A stretch of 51,622 nt of DNA from assembly GCF_000294655.1 (NCBI RefSeq), contig NZ_CAHP01000011.1:2972-54593 (forward strand). The letters are read 5' to 3'. This DNA is from Magnetospirillum molischianum DSM 120. GTDB lineage: Bacteria; Pseudomonadota; Alphaproteobacteria; Rhodospirillales; Magnetospirillaceae. Shown one piece after another: positions 34,376-42,118 of the stretch. Position 1 is the first letter of the stretch; each line of letters starts with the position of its first letter. A program made the position numbers and the translations under genes. The notes beneath the pieces were generated by a model. The model ran no database searches and was not told where the DNA came from. It saw nothing but the letters and a program-made list of their open reading frames with translations.

Positions 34376-34413
34376 ATACCGGCCAACCCTCGATTTGACC
34401 CGTTGGCCGGTAT
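34376..34413. repeat. Dispersed inverted repeat, copy C
   Basis: ATACCGGCCAAC and GTTGGCCGGTAT form a perfect 12-bp stem. The core read on the minus strand is GGGTCAAATCGAGG, so this copy is inverted relative to A and B. It lies 49 nt past the chemoreceptor stop. Confidence 0.88.
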
Positions 34414-34513
34414 CTCAGCCGCTATTGCGGCGGCGGCCAAGGCAGTGCGCCACGAACCTGCCCGCCCCACTCCCTAAGATCCAAAGAATGCAGAGAGATG
34501 CAGCTCCGCATGG

Positions 34514-34538
34514 CGGATATGGCCCAGGTCCATATCCG
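34514..34538. promoter_or_regulatory. Inverted repeat upstream of metQ
   Basis: CGGATATGG-N7-CCATATCCG, a perfect 9-bp inverted repeat about 95 nt upstream of the metQ start. It could be an operator or the end of an upstream transcript. Confidence 0.4.
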
Positions 34539-34634
34539 GTGCACCGACCTGATATCGGTATTGCCCGGTGAAAAAAATTAGTATACTAGTTTTATAGATT
34601 TAATGTGTTTCTGGCGGGTATGGAGGTCAATGCC

Positions 34635-35444
34635 ATGGTGACGATGGAAAACAAGTGGCTGCGGAATCTTGCTCTGACGACTGGACTGGTGGCCGCCCTG
34701 GTTACCGCCACAGCTCAAGCCGCAGAAAAAGTGAAACTTGGCGTGATCGGCGGCGCCGAAGAGGAAATCGCCGAAGTCGCGAAAAAAGTCGCCGCGACCA
34801 AAGGACTGGATGTCGAATTGGTTACGTTTTCCGATTACGTCCAGCCCAACGCCGCCCTCAATGCTGGCGATCTCGATGCCAATGCATTCCAGCACAAGCC
34901 CTATCTGGACGCCCAGATCAAGGCGCATGGCTACCAGATCGTTCCGATCGGATTTACCATCGTCGAGCCGATCGGTCTGTATTCCAAGAAGGTCAAAAAG
35001 CTGGAGCAATTGCCCACCGGGGCAAAAATCGGCATCCCGAACGACCCCAGCAATGGAGCGCGGGCGCTTCGCCTCCTGGCCGCCAACGGCCTAATCGCAT
35101 TTAAGGACGACAAGCAAGACAGCCCGTCCCTCCTCGACATCACCAAAAATCCCAAGAAAATCAAATTCTATGAATTGGAAGCGCCACAGCTTCCGCGCGC
35201 GCTCGATGATTTCGATGCTGCCGTCATCAACACCAACTATTCACTGAATGGCGGGTTTGATCCGATTAAGGACGCCTTGCTCCAGGAACCGCGTAAGAAC
35301 AACCCCTATGGTAATTTTATCGCCGTTCGGGAGCAGGACAAGGACAAGCCGGTCTTCAAGACCCTTGTCGCCTCCTATCAATCAAAGGAAGTATCTGACT
35401 TTCTTGACCAGCGCTTCAAGGGCGCCATTCTTCCGGCTTGGTAA
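34635..35444 (+). CDS. metQ: MetQ/NlpA family ABC substrate-binding protein
   Basis: A 269-residue periplasmic binding protein. The signal peptide ends ...TATAQA before AEKVKLGVIGG; there is no lipobox Cys, so it is soluble rather than lipid-anchored. Family marks: FSDYVQPNAALNAGDLDANAFQHKPYLD, IGLYSKKVKKLEQLP, IPNDPSNGARALRLLAANGLI and DAAVINTNYSLNGG, the methionine-binding fold. ATG at 34635 has GGAGG 8 nt upstream. No metN or metI is nearby; downstream are a porin and a polar amino-acid ABC system. It may bind methionine or another small substrate and use a distant MetNI or a shared permease. Confidence 0.85.
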   Translation: MVTMENKWLRNLALTTGLVAALVTATAQAAEKVKLGVIGGAEEEIAEVAKKVAATKGLDVELVTFSDYVQPNAALNAGDLDANAFQHKPYLDAQIKAHGYQIVPIGFTIVEPIGLYSKKVKKLEQLPTGAKIGIPNDPSNGARALRLLAANGLIAFKDDKQDSPSLLDITKNPKKIKFYELEAPQLPRALDDFDAAVINTNYSLNGGFDPIKDALLQEPRKNNPYGNFIAVREQDKDKPVFKTLVASYQSKEVSDFLDQRFKGAILPAW

Positions 35445-35491
35445 GGCTATCCTTACCCCGGACCTTCGGATAACAGCGTTTTCCTGAAAAC

Positions 35492-35552
35492 AAAGACGGC
35501 AACCCCCGCCATTTCCTTCACGGCGATGGCGGGGATGAGCGGTGCTGTCTTT
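35492..35552 (+). terminator. Long hairpin after metQ
   Basis: An outer AAAGAC.GCA/TGC.GTCTTT stem encloses a perfect inner CCCCGCCAT/ATGGCGGGG stem. It starts 48 nt past the metQ stop and its 3' arm ends in TCTTTCC. Likely terminates or insulates metQ from the porin. Confidence 0.65.
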
Positions 35553-35645
35553 CCGTGGCGACAGGTATAGCCCCTCTTAATTTCCAATAAATTGATTTCA
35601 AGGTCATGAACAGTATTAATCCAGGATAAACCGACATCAAATTGT

Positions 35646-35712
35646 CATTTAATGAATAAAATTCTTGCCTTTAGCAAAGAATTCAACAAAAAGCTTGCAT
35701 TCATTAATGAAT
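35646..35712. promoter_or_regulatory. Paired AT-rich operator-like boxes upstream of the porin
   Basis: CATTTAATGAATA at 35646 and CATTAATGAATA at 35702 repeat with 56-bp spacing. The second sits in the perfect palindrome ATTCATTAATGAAT (35699-35712), which is itself flanked by CTTGC and GCAAG. The second box lies about 70 nt before the porin start. Confidence 0.45.
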
Positions 35713-35780
35713 AGCAAGGCAACAACCGCAAATAGATAAATCAAAACGCCAGATGTTGCCTAGCAGCGCAGGAGGGAAAA

Positions 35781-37199
35781 TTGCTTTCAAAAAATGCCAA
35801 GACGATTTCAGTTGCCACCCTGGGGTTGGGGGCGGCGCTCTATTCCGGCCCGGTCCATGCCGATGACATTAGCGAATTGAAGTCACTCGTTAATGAACTG
35901 AAAAAACAGGTCGTTGAGCAACGGGCTCAGATCAACGAACTGAATAATCAGGTCAACGATCAAAAGAAACAGGTCAGCACCCAAAGCGACACTTTGCAGA
36001 AGGTCGAGGCCCAGCAGCAGGACATCGCCAAAAAGCAGGCCGCCGCGCCAGAAGCGCCGCCGCTGTTGGCCGGAGACCCCGCCAAGCCCGGTTTCTTCAA
36101 GATTCCGGGAACGCGGACGTCGCTGAAATTCGGCGGCTATGTCAAGCTGGATGCGGTTGACGACATCACCGGCAATATCGGGAACAGCGTCGCCACCGAT
36201 TTCGGATCGATCCCACTCAGCCATTCCCGAAAGGGAAACCGCGACGGACAGGTGACCTTCAGCGCGCAGGAAACCCGACTGAGCCTGACGGCATTAACGG
36301 GAACTGAGGCAATCGGCGACGTGAAGACCTATGTCGAAGGCGACTTCTTCGGCTCGGGCGGCGGCGGGAACTTGTTCCGACTGCGCCAGGCCTATGTGCA
36401 GGGAGGACGCTTCCTGGCCGGTCAGACCTGGACAACCTTCTCCGACCTGGAAACAGCCCAGCCCGAAACGCTCGACTTTAACGGCCCGGTCGGTTACGCG
36501 GCCTTGCGCCAGCCGCTCTTGCGTTACACCCAGCCGCTTCCGCTCGGCAAACTCGACCTTGCGATTGAAAGCCCGCAAGGCGACTTCAATGCCGTTGGCA
36601 GCTTCCCCAAGGACAGCAAGATCGACAAAGCACCGGATCTGGTGGTCCGCTACACGGCCGACACCTCCTGGGGCCATGTCGGCTTCGCCGCCCTGGGCCG
36701 CTATCTGGCGACCGATTCCGGCTTGTCCGGGCAAAATGACGGCAAGTTCGTCTATGGCGTCCTGGCCGGAGTGGGGATCAAGACCTTCGGCAAGGACCAG
36801 TTGCTGTTCCAGACGGTCGATGGCAATGGCGTTGGGCGCTACCTCGAACACGGTCAGTACATTTCCGCGATCGTCACCGACGATCAAATCCGGCCGATCG
36901 ACGTGTGGGGTGGAACGGTCGGCTATACCCACTTCTGGACCGACAGCCTGCGCAGCAGCGTTGCCTACGGCTATAGCCACTTCAACACGCCCAGTGGCGG
37001 GACCCTCCCACCGCTCAAAAGCCTGTCGTCGTTCCACGGCAACCTGATCTGGAGTCCGTGGGAATCCACGGATGTCGGTCTCGAATACATTTATGGTCAT
37101 ATCGAACTCGAAAGACCGCAATACGACGCCGACACCAAGACGTGGGCCTCGTCCGGTTCCGCGAACCGCATCCAGGCCAGCGCGAAATACAGCTTCTAG
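35781..37199 (+). CDS. DcaP-type outer-membrane porin
   Basis: A 472-residue outer-membrane channel. Signal peptide ends GPVHA before DDISELK; an N-terminal coiled coil (about 28-85, repeated Lys/Gln heptads) follows, as in trimeric DcaP porins. The barrel begins LKFGGYVKLDAVDD and contains alternating beta strands with the LRQAYVQ/FLAGQTWTTFSD strand typical of this family, and it ends with Phe. Known DcaP members pass dicarboxylates or sulphonated compounds; here the substrate may be the one taken up by the ABC system downstream. The start is TTG at 35781, supported by GGAGGG 5 nt upstream. It is preceded by operator-like boxes and followed 62 nt later by the binding protein. Confidence 0.88.
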   Translation: MLSKNAKTISVATLGLGAALYSGPVHADDISELKSLVNELKKQVVEQRAQINELNNQVNDQKKQVSTQSDTLQKVEAQQQDIAKKQAAAPEAPPLLAGDPAKPGFFKIPGTRTSLKFGGYVKLDAVDDITGNIGNSVATDFGSIPLSHSRKGNRDGQVTFSAQETRLSLTALTGTEAIGDVKTYVEGDFFGSGGGGNLFRLRQAYVQGGRFLAGQTWTTFSDLETAQPETLDFNGPVGYAALRQPLLRYTQPLPLGKLDLAIESPQGDFNAVGSFPKDSKIDKAPDLVVRYTADTSWGHVGFAALGRYLATDSGLSGQNDGKFVYGVLAGVGIKTFGKDQLLFQTVDGNGVGRYLEHGQYISAIVTDDQIRPIDVWGGTVGYTHFWTDSLRSSVAYGYSHFNTPSGGTLPPLKSLSSFHGNLIWSPWESTDVGLEYIYGHIELERPQYDADTKTWASSGSANRIQASAKYSF

Positions 37200-37261
37200 G
37201 GCAAGGCGACGCGGGGACGGATCGCCCTCCCCGCGCATGCTCTCCAAACCGGGGGAATACG

Positions 37262-38068
37262 ATGTTTCGCAAGATACCTCACATCATTGCCGCCGCCTTT
37301 CTCTTCGTCTCCGGCGCAGCTCAGGCCGACCAGCTTGGCGACATTCGCAAAGCGGGGGTTTTGCGCGTCGCCGTTTTCGACAGCAACCCGCCATTCGGAT
37401 TCGTTGACGAGAAGACTCACGCTCTCGAAGGCTATGACATCGACTTCGCCAAGGCATTCGCCGAAAAGATCGGCGTAAAGCTGGAACTGGTGCCGACCAA
37501 CCCCGCCAACCGAATTCCCGTTCTTCAGTCGGGCAAGGCCGATCTGATTGTCGCCGACCTCACCATCACCCCCGAGCGAGGCAAGGTGGTCGCGTTCAGC
37601 ACGCCCTATTTCGTGACGGGCCAGCAATTCCTGGTCACGACCGACGCGCCGGGCAAACTGGAAGACTACGCCAAGGCACGCATCGGCGCGGTCAAGGGCA
37701 CGACGGGCGAGCAGGCGGCCAAGGCGCGTTTCCCCGAGGCGCGGGTGCTGTCCTATGACGACATCCCACTGGCGTTTGCCGCCTTGCGCAACGGCAGTGT
37801 CCAGGCGATCACCCAGGACGCCGAGATCCTGGCCGGTCTGCTGGCCGAAGCGCCGGACAAGAGCAAATACAAGATCCTGCCTGAATTGTTGAGCCGTGAG
37901 TTGATCGGCGTCGCAATCAAGAAGGACGAAAAAGCGTTGCTGACCGAGGTCAACACGATCCTGTCCGATCTCGAAAACAACGGCCAGGCCGAGAAGATCT
38001 TCGAGCAATGGTTCGGGGCGAAGAGCAAGGCTCCTGGTGCTCGGAACTTCAAAATCGGCGCTCCGTGA
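37262..38068 (+). CDS. Polar amino-acid ABC transporter, substrate-binding protein
   Basis: A 268-residue periplasmic binding protein (SBP_bac_3 family). The signal peptide ends SGAAQA before DQLGDIRK. The fold markers are GVLRVAVFDSNPPFGFVDEKTHALEGYDIDFAKAFAEKIG, RIPVLQSGKADLIVADLTITPERGKVVAFSTPYF and VGAVKGTTGE-like segment; the two-lobed site would contact the amino-acid alpha-carboxylate through the Arg after TPE. ATG at 37262 has GGGGGAA upstream. The amino acid cannot be set from sequence; the family covers glutamine, glutamate, cystine and basic amino acids. It is the first gene of an ABC operon. Confidence 0.9.
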   Translation: MFRKIPHIIAAAFLFVSGAAQADQLGDIRKAGVLRVAVFDSNPPFGFVDEKTHALEGYDIDFAKAFAEKIGVKLELVPTNPANRIPVLQSGKADLIVADLTITPERGKVVAFSTPYFVTGQQFLVTTDAPGKLEDYAKARIGAVKGTTGEQAAKARFPEARVLSYDDIPLAFAALRNGSVQAITQDAEILAGLLAEAPDKSKYKILPELLSRELIGVAIKKDEKALLTEVNTILSDLENNGQAEKIFEQWFGAKSKAPGARNFKIGAP

Positions 38069-38114
38069 CATCTTTCTTGAGGGAACGGTTCGATCCCCGT
38101 TACCCTTGGTAACA

Positions 38115-38149
38115 GCTCCCCCGCCACATCGGCGGGGGAGCGCCTTTTT
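38115..38149 (+). terminator. Internal terminator between binding protein and ATPase genes
   Basis: GCTCCCCCGCC-ACATC-GGCGGGGGAGC, an 11-bp perfect GC-rich stem followed by GCCTTTTT. It lies inside the ABC operon and would lower expression of ATPase and permeases relative to the binding protein. Confidence 0.88.
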
Positions 38150-38180
38150 CGTCCGTTCCTGGCTTCAAATCGGTCCGTTG

Positions 38181-38951
38181 ATGACAGACAGTTTCTCCCC
38201 GGTAATCGAATTCCGATCCGTCACGAAATCCTATGGAACGACGCCCGTTATCCGGGGGATCGATCTGTCGGTCGCACAAGGCGAGGTCGTCGTTGTCTGT
38301 GGCCCATCCGGCTCGGGCAAATCGACGCTGATCCGTTTGGTCAACCGACTGGAAAGCCTGACATCGGGCGATATTCTGATCGACGGGCACAGCACGGCAT
38401 CCTATCGGGGGGCCGCTCTCCAGAGGTTGCGCACCGGCATCGGATTCGTCTTTCAACAATTCAATCTGTACGGCCATCTGACCGCCGCCGAAAACATCGC
38501 CTTGGCCCCACGCAAGGTTCTTGGACTATCGGCGGAGGAAGCCCTGTCCCGAGCCCGCGAGTTACTGAAGCGAGTCGGCCTGAGCGACAAGGAAGCCAGC
38601 TATCCGTCACAATTGTCGGGCGGACAGCAGCAGCGAGTGGCCATCGCCCGCGCCCTGGCGATGCAGCCCAAGATTCTGCTGTTCGATGAACCAACCTCGG
38701 CGCTTGACCCGGAAATGATCGGTGAAGTCCTCACCGTGATCCGGCAACTGGCCGAAACCGGAATAACGATGCTGGTGGTGACCCACGAGATGGGATTCGC
38801 GCGTGAGATCGCCGACCGCGTTATCTTCATCGATGGCGGCGTAATCCTTGAAGATGCCCCGCCCGAGCAGTTCTTTCTCGCGACCCGTCATCCCCGTGCC
38901 CAGCGCTTTTTGCGTCAATTGCTGTCTCCTTTGCACACGACGGGGGATTGA
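38181..38951 (+). CDS. Polar amino-acid ABC transporter, ATP-binding protein
   Basis: A 256-residue cytoplasmic ATPase of the HisP/GlnQ type. Walker A GPSGSGKST, Q-loop FQQFNLYGHLTAAENI, signature LSGGQQQRVAIARALA, Walker B ILLFDEPTSALDPE and switch His in VVTHEMGFA are all intact. Start ATG at 38181 gives MTDSFSPVIEFRSVTKSYG. The stop overlaps the permease start (TGATG), so the two are coupled. It should power uptake of the amino acid bound by the upstream periplasmic protein. Confidence 0.95.
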   Translation: MTDSFSPVIEFRSVTKSYGTTPVIRGIDLSVAQGEVVVVCGPSGSGKSTLIRLVNRLESLTSGDILIDGHSTASYRGAALQRLRTGIGFVFQQFNLYGHLTAAENIALAPRKVLGLSAEEALSRARELLKRVGLSDKEASYPSQLSGGQQQRVAIARALAMQPKILLFDEPTSALDPEMIGEVLTVIRQLAETGITMLVVTHEMGFAREIADRVIFIDGGVILEDAPPEQFFLATRHPRAQRFLRQLLSPLHTTGD

Positions 38952-39712
38952 TGGGATTTAGCGTCGATTTCGCGGGTGTCCTAAGCGGGGCACCTCTGCA
39001 CTGGCTGCTGACCGGCTTTCTCACCACAATTGTCGTCACGATCGCCGCTAGTCTGGTCGCAAGCCTGCTGGCAGTAATCCTGCTCGGCCTGCGGATATCG
39101 GAAAGCCGTGCGGCCAGGGTGGGCGCGGCCGGACTCATCGAACTGTTCCGCAACACCCCCTTTCTAGTCCAGATGATGTTCTGGTATTTCGCCGCATTCG
39201 GATTGTTGCCGACCGGCATTCGCGACTGGATCAACGCCGAACATTCCTGGGCCACCTTTCCCGGCAACATCCCGCTGGTCAGCCCGGAATTCATCGCCTC
39301 GACCTGGGGATTGGGAATATTTTCGGCGGTGTTCATCGCCGAGGAAATTCGCGCCGGGTTGCTTGCTCTTCCCAAAGGCCAGAGTGAAGCGGCACAAAGC
39401 CAGGGCTTCGGCCATTGGGCCAGCCTTCGCTTTATCCTGCTCCCCCAAGCCCTGACCAATTCCTTTCAGTCGGTCGTTGGGCAATACCTGAATTTGATGA
39501 AGCTCTCCTCGCTGGCGACGGCAATTGGTCTGGCCGAGATCACCTATCAAGTGCGCCAGATCGAAAGCTATAATTCGCATGCAATCGAGGCGTTCGCCGT
39601 CGGAACCAGCCTGTACCTTCTGCTTGGGCTGGCGATGGGGCGGCTTATGCTGGCATTCGCTCCCAAACGGCGGGATGGACGGAACGAGACAGGAGCCGGA
39701 AATGCCGCCTGA
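38951..39712 (+). CDS. Polar amino-acid ABC transporter, permease 1
   Basis: A 253-residue HisMQ-type inner-membrane subunit. Hydrophobic helices start at WLLTGFLTTIVVTIAASLVAS. ELFRNTPFLVQMMFWYF and the EAA loop EAAQSQGFGHWASLRFILLPQA, which contacts the ATPase, are family hallmarks. ATG at 38951 overlaps the ATPase stop by 1 nt; a TTG three bases earlier is less likely. It pairs with permease 2 as a heterodimer. Confidence 0.93.
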   Translation: MGFSVDFAGVLSGAPLHWLLTGFLTTIVVTIAASLVASLLAVILLGLRISESRAARVGAAGLIELFRNTPFLVQMMFWYFAAFGLLPTGIRDWINAEHSWATFPGNIPLVSPEFIASTWGLGIFSAVFIAEEIRAGLLALPKGQSEAAQSQGFGHWASLRFILLPQALTNSFQSVVGQYLNLMKLSSLATAIGLAEITYQVRQIESYNSHAIEAFAVGTSLYLLLGLAMGRLMLAFAPKRRDGRNETGAGNAA

Positions 39713-40397
39713 ACTCGACATCATCTGGCGCAATATCGACTATCTGCTGTGGGGGCGTCTGGCCCAGGGAGAACTGGGAGGGCTGCTTCTCAGCGTGGTG
39801 ATCGCCCTGGCTTCGGGCGTGCTTGCCCTTTGTGTCGGGATCGCCCTGGCGATCTTGGCGTGGTTCTCGACCGGGCCGGTTCGGCGAGTGCTTTTTCTTT
39901 GGGCCGATCTGATACGGGGCATCCCCCTGATTTTCGTTATTTTCTGGGTCTATTTCCTGGTTCCGGCCCTGTTTGGCGGCAACATTCCCGGCACGGTGTC
40001 GGTCATTCTGGCCCTAGCTTGGTTCACCTCGGCGGCGGTGATGTACAGCACCCTGTCGGGATTACAGGCGTTGTCGGGCGGACAGCGTGAGGCCGCTTTG
40101 TCCACCGGGCTTTCCGAAATCCAGACTCTGGTCTGGGTGCTGCTCCCCCAAGCCCTGATCAATCTGGTCCCGTCCTATGTCAGCCTGTTCGCATCCCTGA
40201 TTAAGGACACGTCGCTGGCGTTCATCGTCAATGTGCCAGAACTGACGATGGTGGCCAGTCAGGTCAACAACAGAACCCAGCTTTATCCCACGACGATCTT
40301 TCTGTTCACGGCGGCGATGTATTTTGTGCTGTGCGGGGGGCTATCCCTGCTTGTCCGCAGACTCATGCGGCGTCCGGTTACGGCATCCTGGGACTAA
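39702..40397 (+). CDS. Polar amino-acid ABC transporter, permease 2
   Basis: A 231-residue HisMQ-type subunit. LLLSVVIALASGVLALCVGIALAI is the first clear helix, followed by DLIRGIPLIFVIFWVYFL and the EAA loop REAALSTGLSEIQTLVWVLLPQALINLVPSY. ATG at 39702 has AGGAG about 7 nt upstream and lies 11 nt inside permease 1, giving translational coupling. It ends the uptake operon. Confidence 0.93.
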   Translation: MPPELDIIWRNIDYLLWGRLAQGELGGLLLSVVIALASGVLALCVGIALAILAWFSTGPVRRVLFLWADLIRGIPLIFVIFWVYFLVPALFGGNIPGTVSVILALAWFTSAAVMYSTLSGLQALSGGQREAALSTGLSEIQTLVWVLLPQALINLVPSYVSLFASLIKDTSLAFIVNVPELTMVASQVNNRTQLYPTTIFLFTAAMYFVLCGGLSLLVRRLMRRPVTASWD

Positions 40398-40512
40398 ACC
40401 ATTTTTGTTTGATCCGGCGCACATTGCTTCGACGAGCATTGAGCGGGCGGCCGTGCAAACCGGAGAATTCCTGACTCCGAACGCTTGATCGCACCATGAG
40501 TTCAAACGTACT

Positions 40513-40550
40513 CTCTTCTGGTGCATTCCATCATGGAATGCCTGGAAGAG
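40513..40550. promoter_or_regulatory. Large inverted repeat before the enoyl-CoA hydratase gene
   Basis: GCATTCCAT-C-ATGGAATGC is a perfect 9-bp inverted repeat. Six more pairs (CTTCTC-type arms CTCTTC/GAAGAG) extend it across a small interior loop. It lies about 100 nt before the start codon. Either an operator or the terminator of the ABC operon; no U-run follows. Confidence 0.45.
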
Positions 40551-40649
40551 GAGCTTGCTGTCGCGTCATCTATTTTTTTAGCGGCAGACTCGGCGACTCC
40601 GCACGTAATAAAAAATCAAAAAACAACAGATAACGGGGAAGGACCAAAC

Positions 40650-41414
40650 ATGACGGGAATTACCATCCGGCACGATGGCGCGACCATGATCGTCGGCTTC
40701 GACCGACCGGATAAGCGCAACGCGATCACAGTCGCGATGTATGCCGAACTTGCCACCGCACTCGAATCCGCCGAAGCCAATCCGGCGGTGCGTGTCGTTC
40801 TCTTTCAGGGTAATGGCGGCGTTTTCACCGCCGGAAATGATCTGCGCGATTTTCTGGAAAATCCGCCCGATGGTCCCGATCACCCCGCGTTCCGCTTCAT
40901 CCGAACCTTGGCTGCGGCCAGCAAAGTTTTAGTTGCAGCGGTTGACGGACCGGCAATCGGGGTCGGCGCGACCATGCTCCTGCATTGTGATGTGGTGATT
41001 GCGGCGCGCGGGGCTCAGTTCGCCTTTCCTTTTATCAATCTCGGTCTGGTCCCCGAAGCGGGAAGCTCGCTTTTGCTGCCCCGCCTTGTCGGCTACCATC
41101 GTGCCGCTGCGCTTCTAATGCTTGGCGACACCTTCGACGCCGAGACCGCCCGCGACATCGGTCTGGTCGCCCAAGTCGTGGAACCCGATACCCTTCTGCC
41201 CGAAGCGGTGGCTCTGTCCGCCCGCCTCGCCGCCAAGGCTCCCGAGGCGTTGCGTCAGGTCAAAGCCCTGCTGAAATCACCGAGGGAAGAGGTCGATACC
41301 CGTATCGTCGAGGAAGCGGAAATGTTCATGCGCAGGCTGCGCTCTCCAGAACTGCGTGAAGCGGTGGACGCCTTCTTCGCCAAGCGTCCACCCGACTTCA
41401 CCCGCTTCGCCTAG
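40650..41414 (+). CDS. Enoyl-CoA hydratase/isomerase family protein
   Basis: A 254-residue crotonase-fold enzyme acting on acyl-CoA. The first oxyanion segment VFTAGNDLRDF and the second, DGPAIGVGATMLLHCDVVIA, are present. The glutamate position after GLVPEAG is conserved (LGLVPEAGSSLLLPRLVG), while the earlier catalytic Glu of classical hydratases is less clear, so isomerase or another crotonase reaction is possible. ATG at 40650 has AAGGA 6 nt upstream; a longer frame from 40521 spans the palindrome and is non-coding. Single gene, no adjacent beta-oxidation partner. Confidence 0.88.
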   Translation: MTGITIRHDGATMIVGFDRPDKRNAITVAMYAELATALESAEANPAVRVVLFQGNGGVFTAGNDLRDFLENPPDGPDHPAFRFIRTLAAASKVLVAAVDGPAIGVGATMLLHCDVVIAARGAQFAFPFINLGLVPEAGSSLLLPRLVGYHRAAALLMLGDTFDAETARDIGLVAQVVEPDTLLPEAVALSARLAAKAPEALRQVKALLKSPREEVDTRIVEEAEMFMRRLRSPELREAVDAFFAKRPPDFTRFA

Positions 41415-41436
41415 TCATCGCGACGTCCGGCATGCG

Positions 41437-42114
41437 TCAGGCGGAAAAGGCGTCGATCAACAGCCCGCACAGGCCATCGCGACTCTCCGTCTGACGCAGC
41501 TTCTGGCACAGGTCGTGATCATGCAATAAACGCGAGATCCTGCTAAGAGCCTTGAGATGAAGCGCCGGGTCCCGTTCCGGGGACAAAAGCAGGAACATCA
41601 GATCGACGGGTTGCTCGTCAACGGAATCGAAATGAATGGGATGGACCGTGCGGGCAAAGACGATATAGGGATGATGAAGCCCCGCAATGCGCGCATGCGG
41701 AATAGCAACGCCGTTTCCTACGCCGGTTGATCCCAGCCGTTCCCGTGCCTCCAGGACACGATAAATTTCCTTTTGATCGTGCCCGCTAAGGGCGGCGGCC
41801 TGCTTGGCAAGAAGCGACAGCGCCCCCGTCTTCGATCCCGCGCCGAGATTGGAAATGATGCAGTGTGGCGTGATGATCCCAACCCCGTTCCACAGCGGGG
41901 AAACGGCACGGGGCGCGAGCGCAACGGGAGACGGGGCGGGCTTTCGCACGACCTGAACCGACACCTCGCGAGGAGACAGACAGCGGTTGCACCAATGAGT
42001 GGACGTTGCGCCCCCCTCGACCCATTCCACCGTCTGCTCGGTCTCGCGGTAACAGCGCGGACACCACGCTTGGATCGCGTCCATCCGCAATGGGCTATGA
42101 TGTATTACGGGCAT
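41437..42114 (-). CDS. Zinc-ribbon / PTS EIIA-Ntr (PtsN-like) fusion protein
   Basis: A 225-residue protein with two parts. The N-terminal 60 residues carry a zinc ribbon, CPRC at 18-21 and CNRC at 42-45. A Pro/Ala linker leads to a PtsN-type EIIA domain (about 80-222) with the phosphorylatable His140 in GVGNGVAIPHARI and the VDLMFLLLSP strand. EIIA-Ntr normally regulates K+ uptake, nitrogen and stress responses through its phosphorylation state; the ribbon may add protein or nucleic-acid binding or metal sensing. ATG at 42114 lies 4 nt after the dapA stop; a TTG 18 nt upstream inside dapA is possible. It is co-transcribed with dapA rather than with rpoN. Confidence 0.85.
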   Translation of the reverse strand: MPVIHHSPLRMDAIQAWCPRCYRETEQTVEWVEGGATSTHWCNRCLSPREVSVQVVRKPAPSPVALAPRAVSPLWNGVGIITPHCIISNLGAGSKTGALSLLAKQAAALSGHDQKEIYRVLEARERLGSTGVGNGVAIPHARIAGLHHPYIVFARTVHPIHFDSVDEQPVDLMFLLLSPERDPALHLKALSRISRLLHDHDLCQKLRQTESRDGLCGLLIDAFSA

Positions 42115-42118
42115 AGGA

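Larger units (their letters stand above)
34327..34634. other. Intergenic region between chemoreceptor and metQ
   Basis: About 310 bp without a gene. It holds repeat copy C, the inverted repeat at 34514-34538, and an AT-rich stretch with AGTATACT (about 34578-34590) that may serve as the -10 of a metQ promoter. Confidence 0.5.
35445..35780. other. Intergenic region between metQ and the porin gene
   Basis: About 335 bp without a gene. The first part contains a long hairpin (35492-35552). The second (35575-35760) is strikingly AT-rich and holds two CATT(T)AATGAATA boxes and a perfect palindrome, probably the porin control region. Confidence 0.6.

Noticed and set aside
34327-34634. SAM riboswitch upstream of metQ
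   Set aside because: No SAM-I or SAM-II type core is recognisable; only simple inverted repeats are seen.
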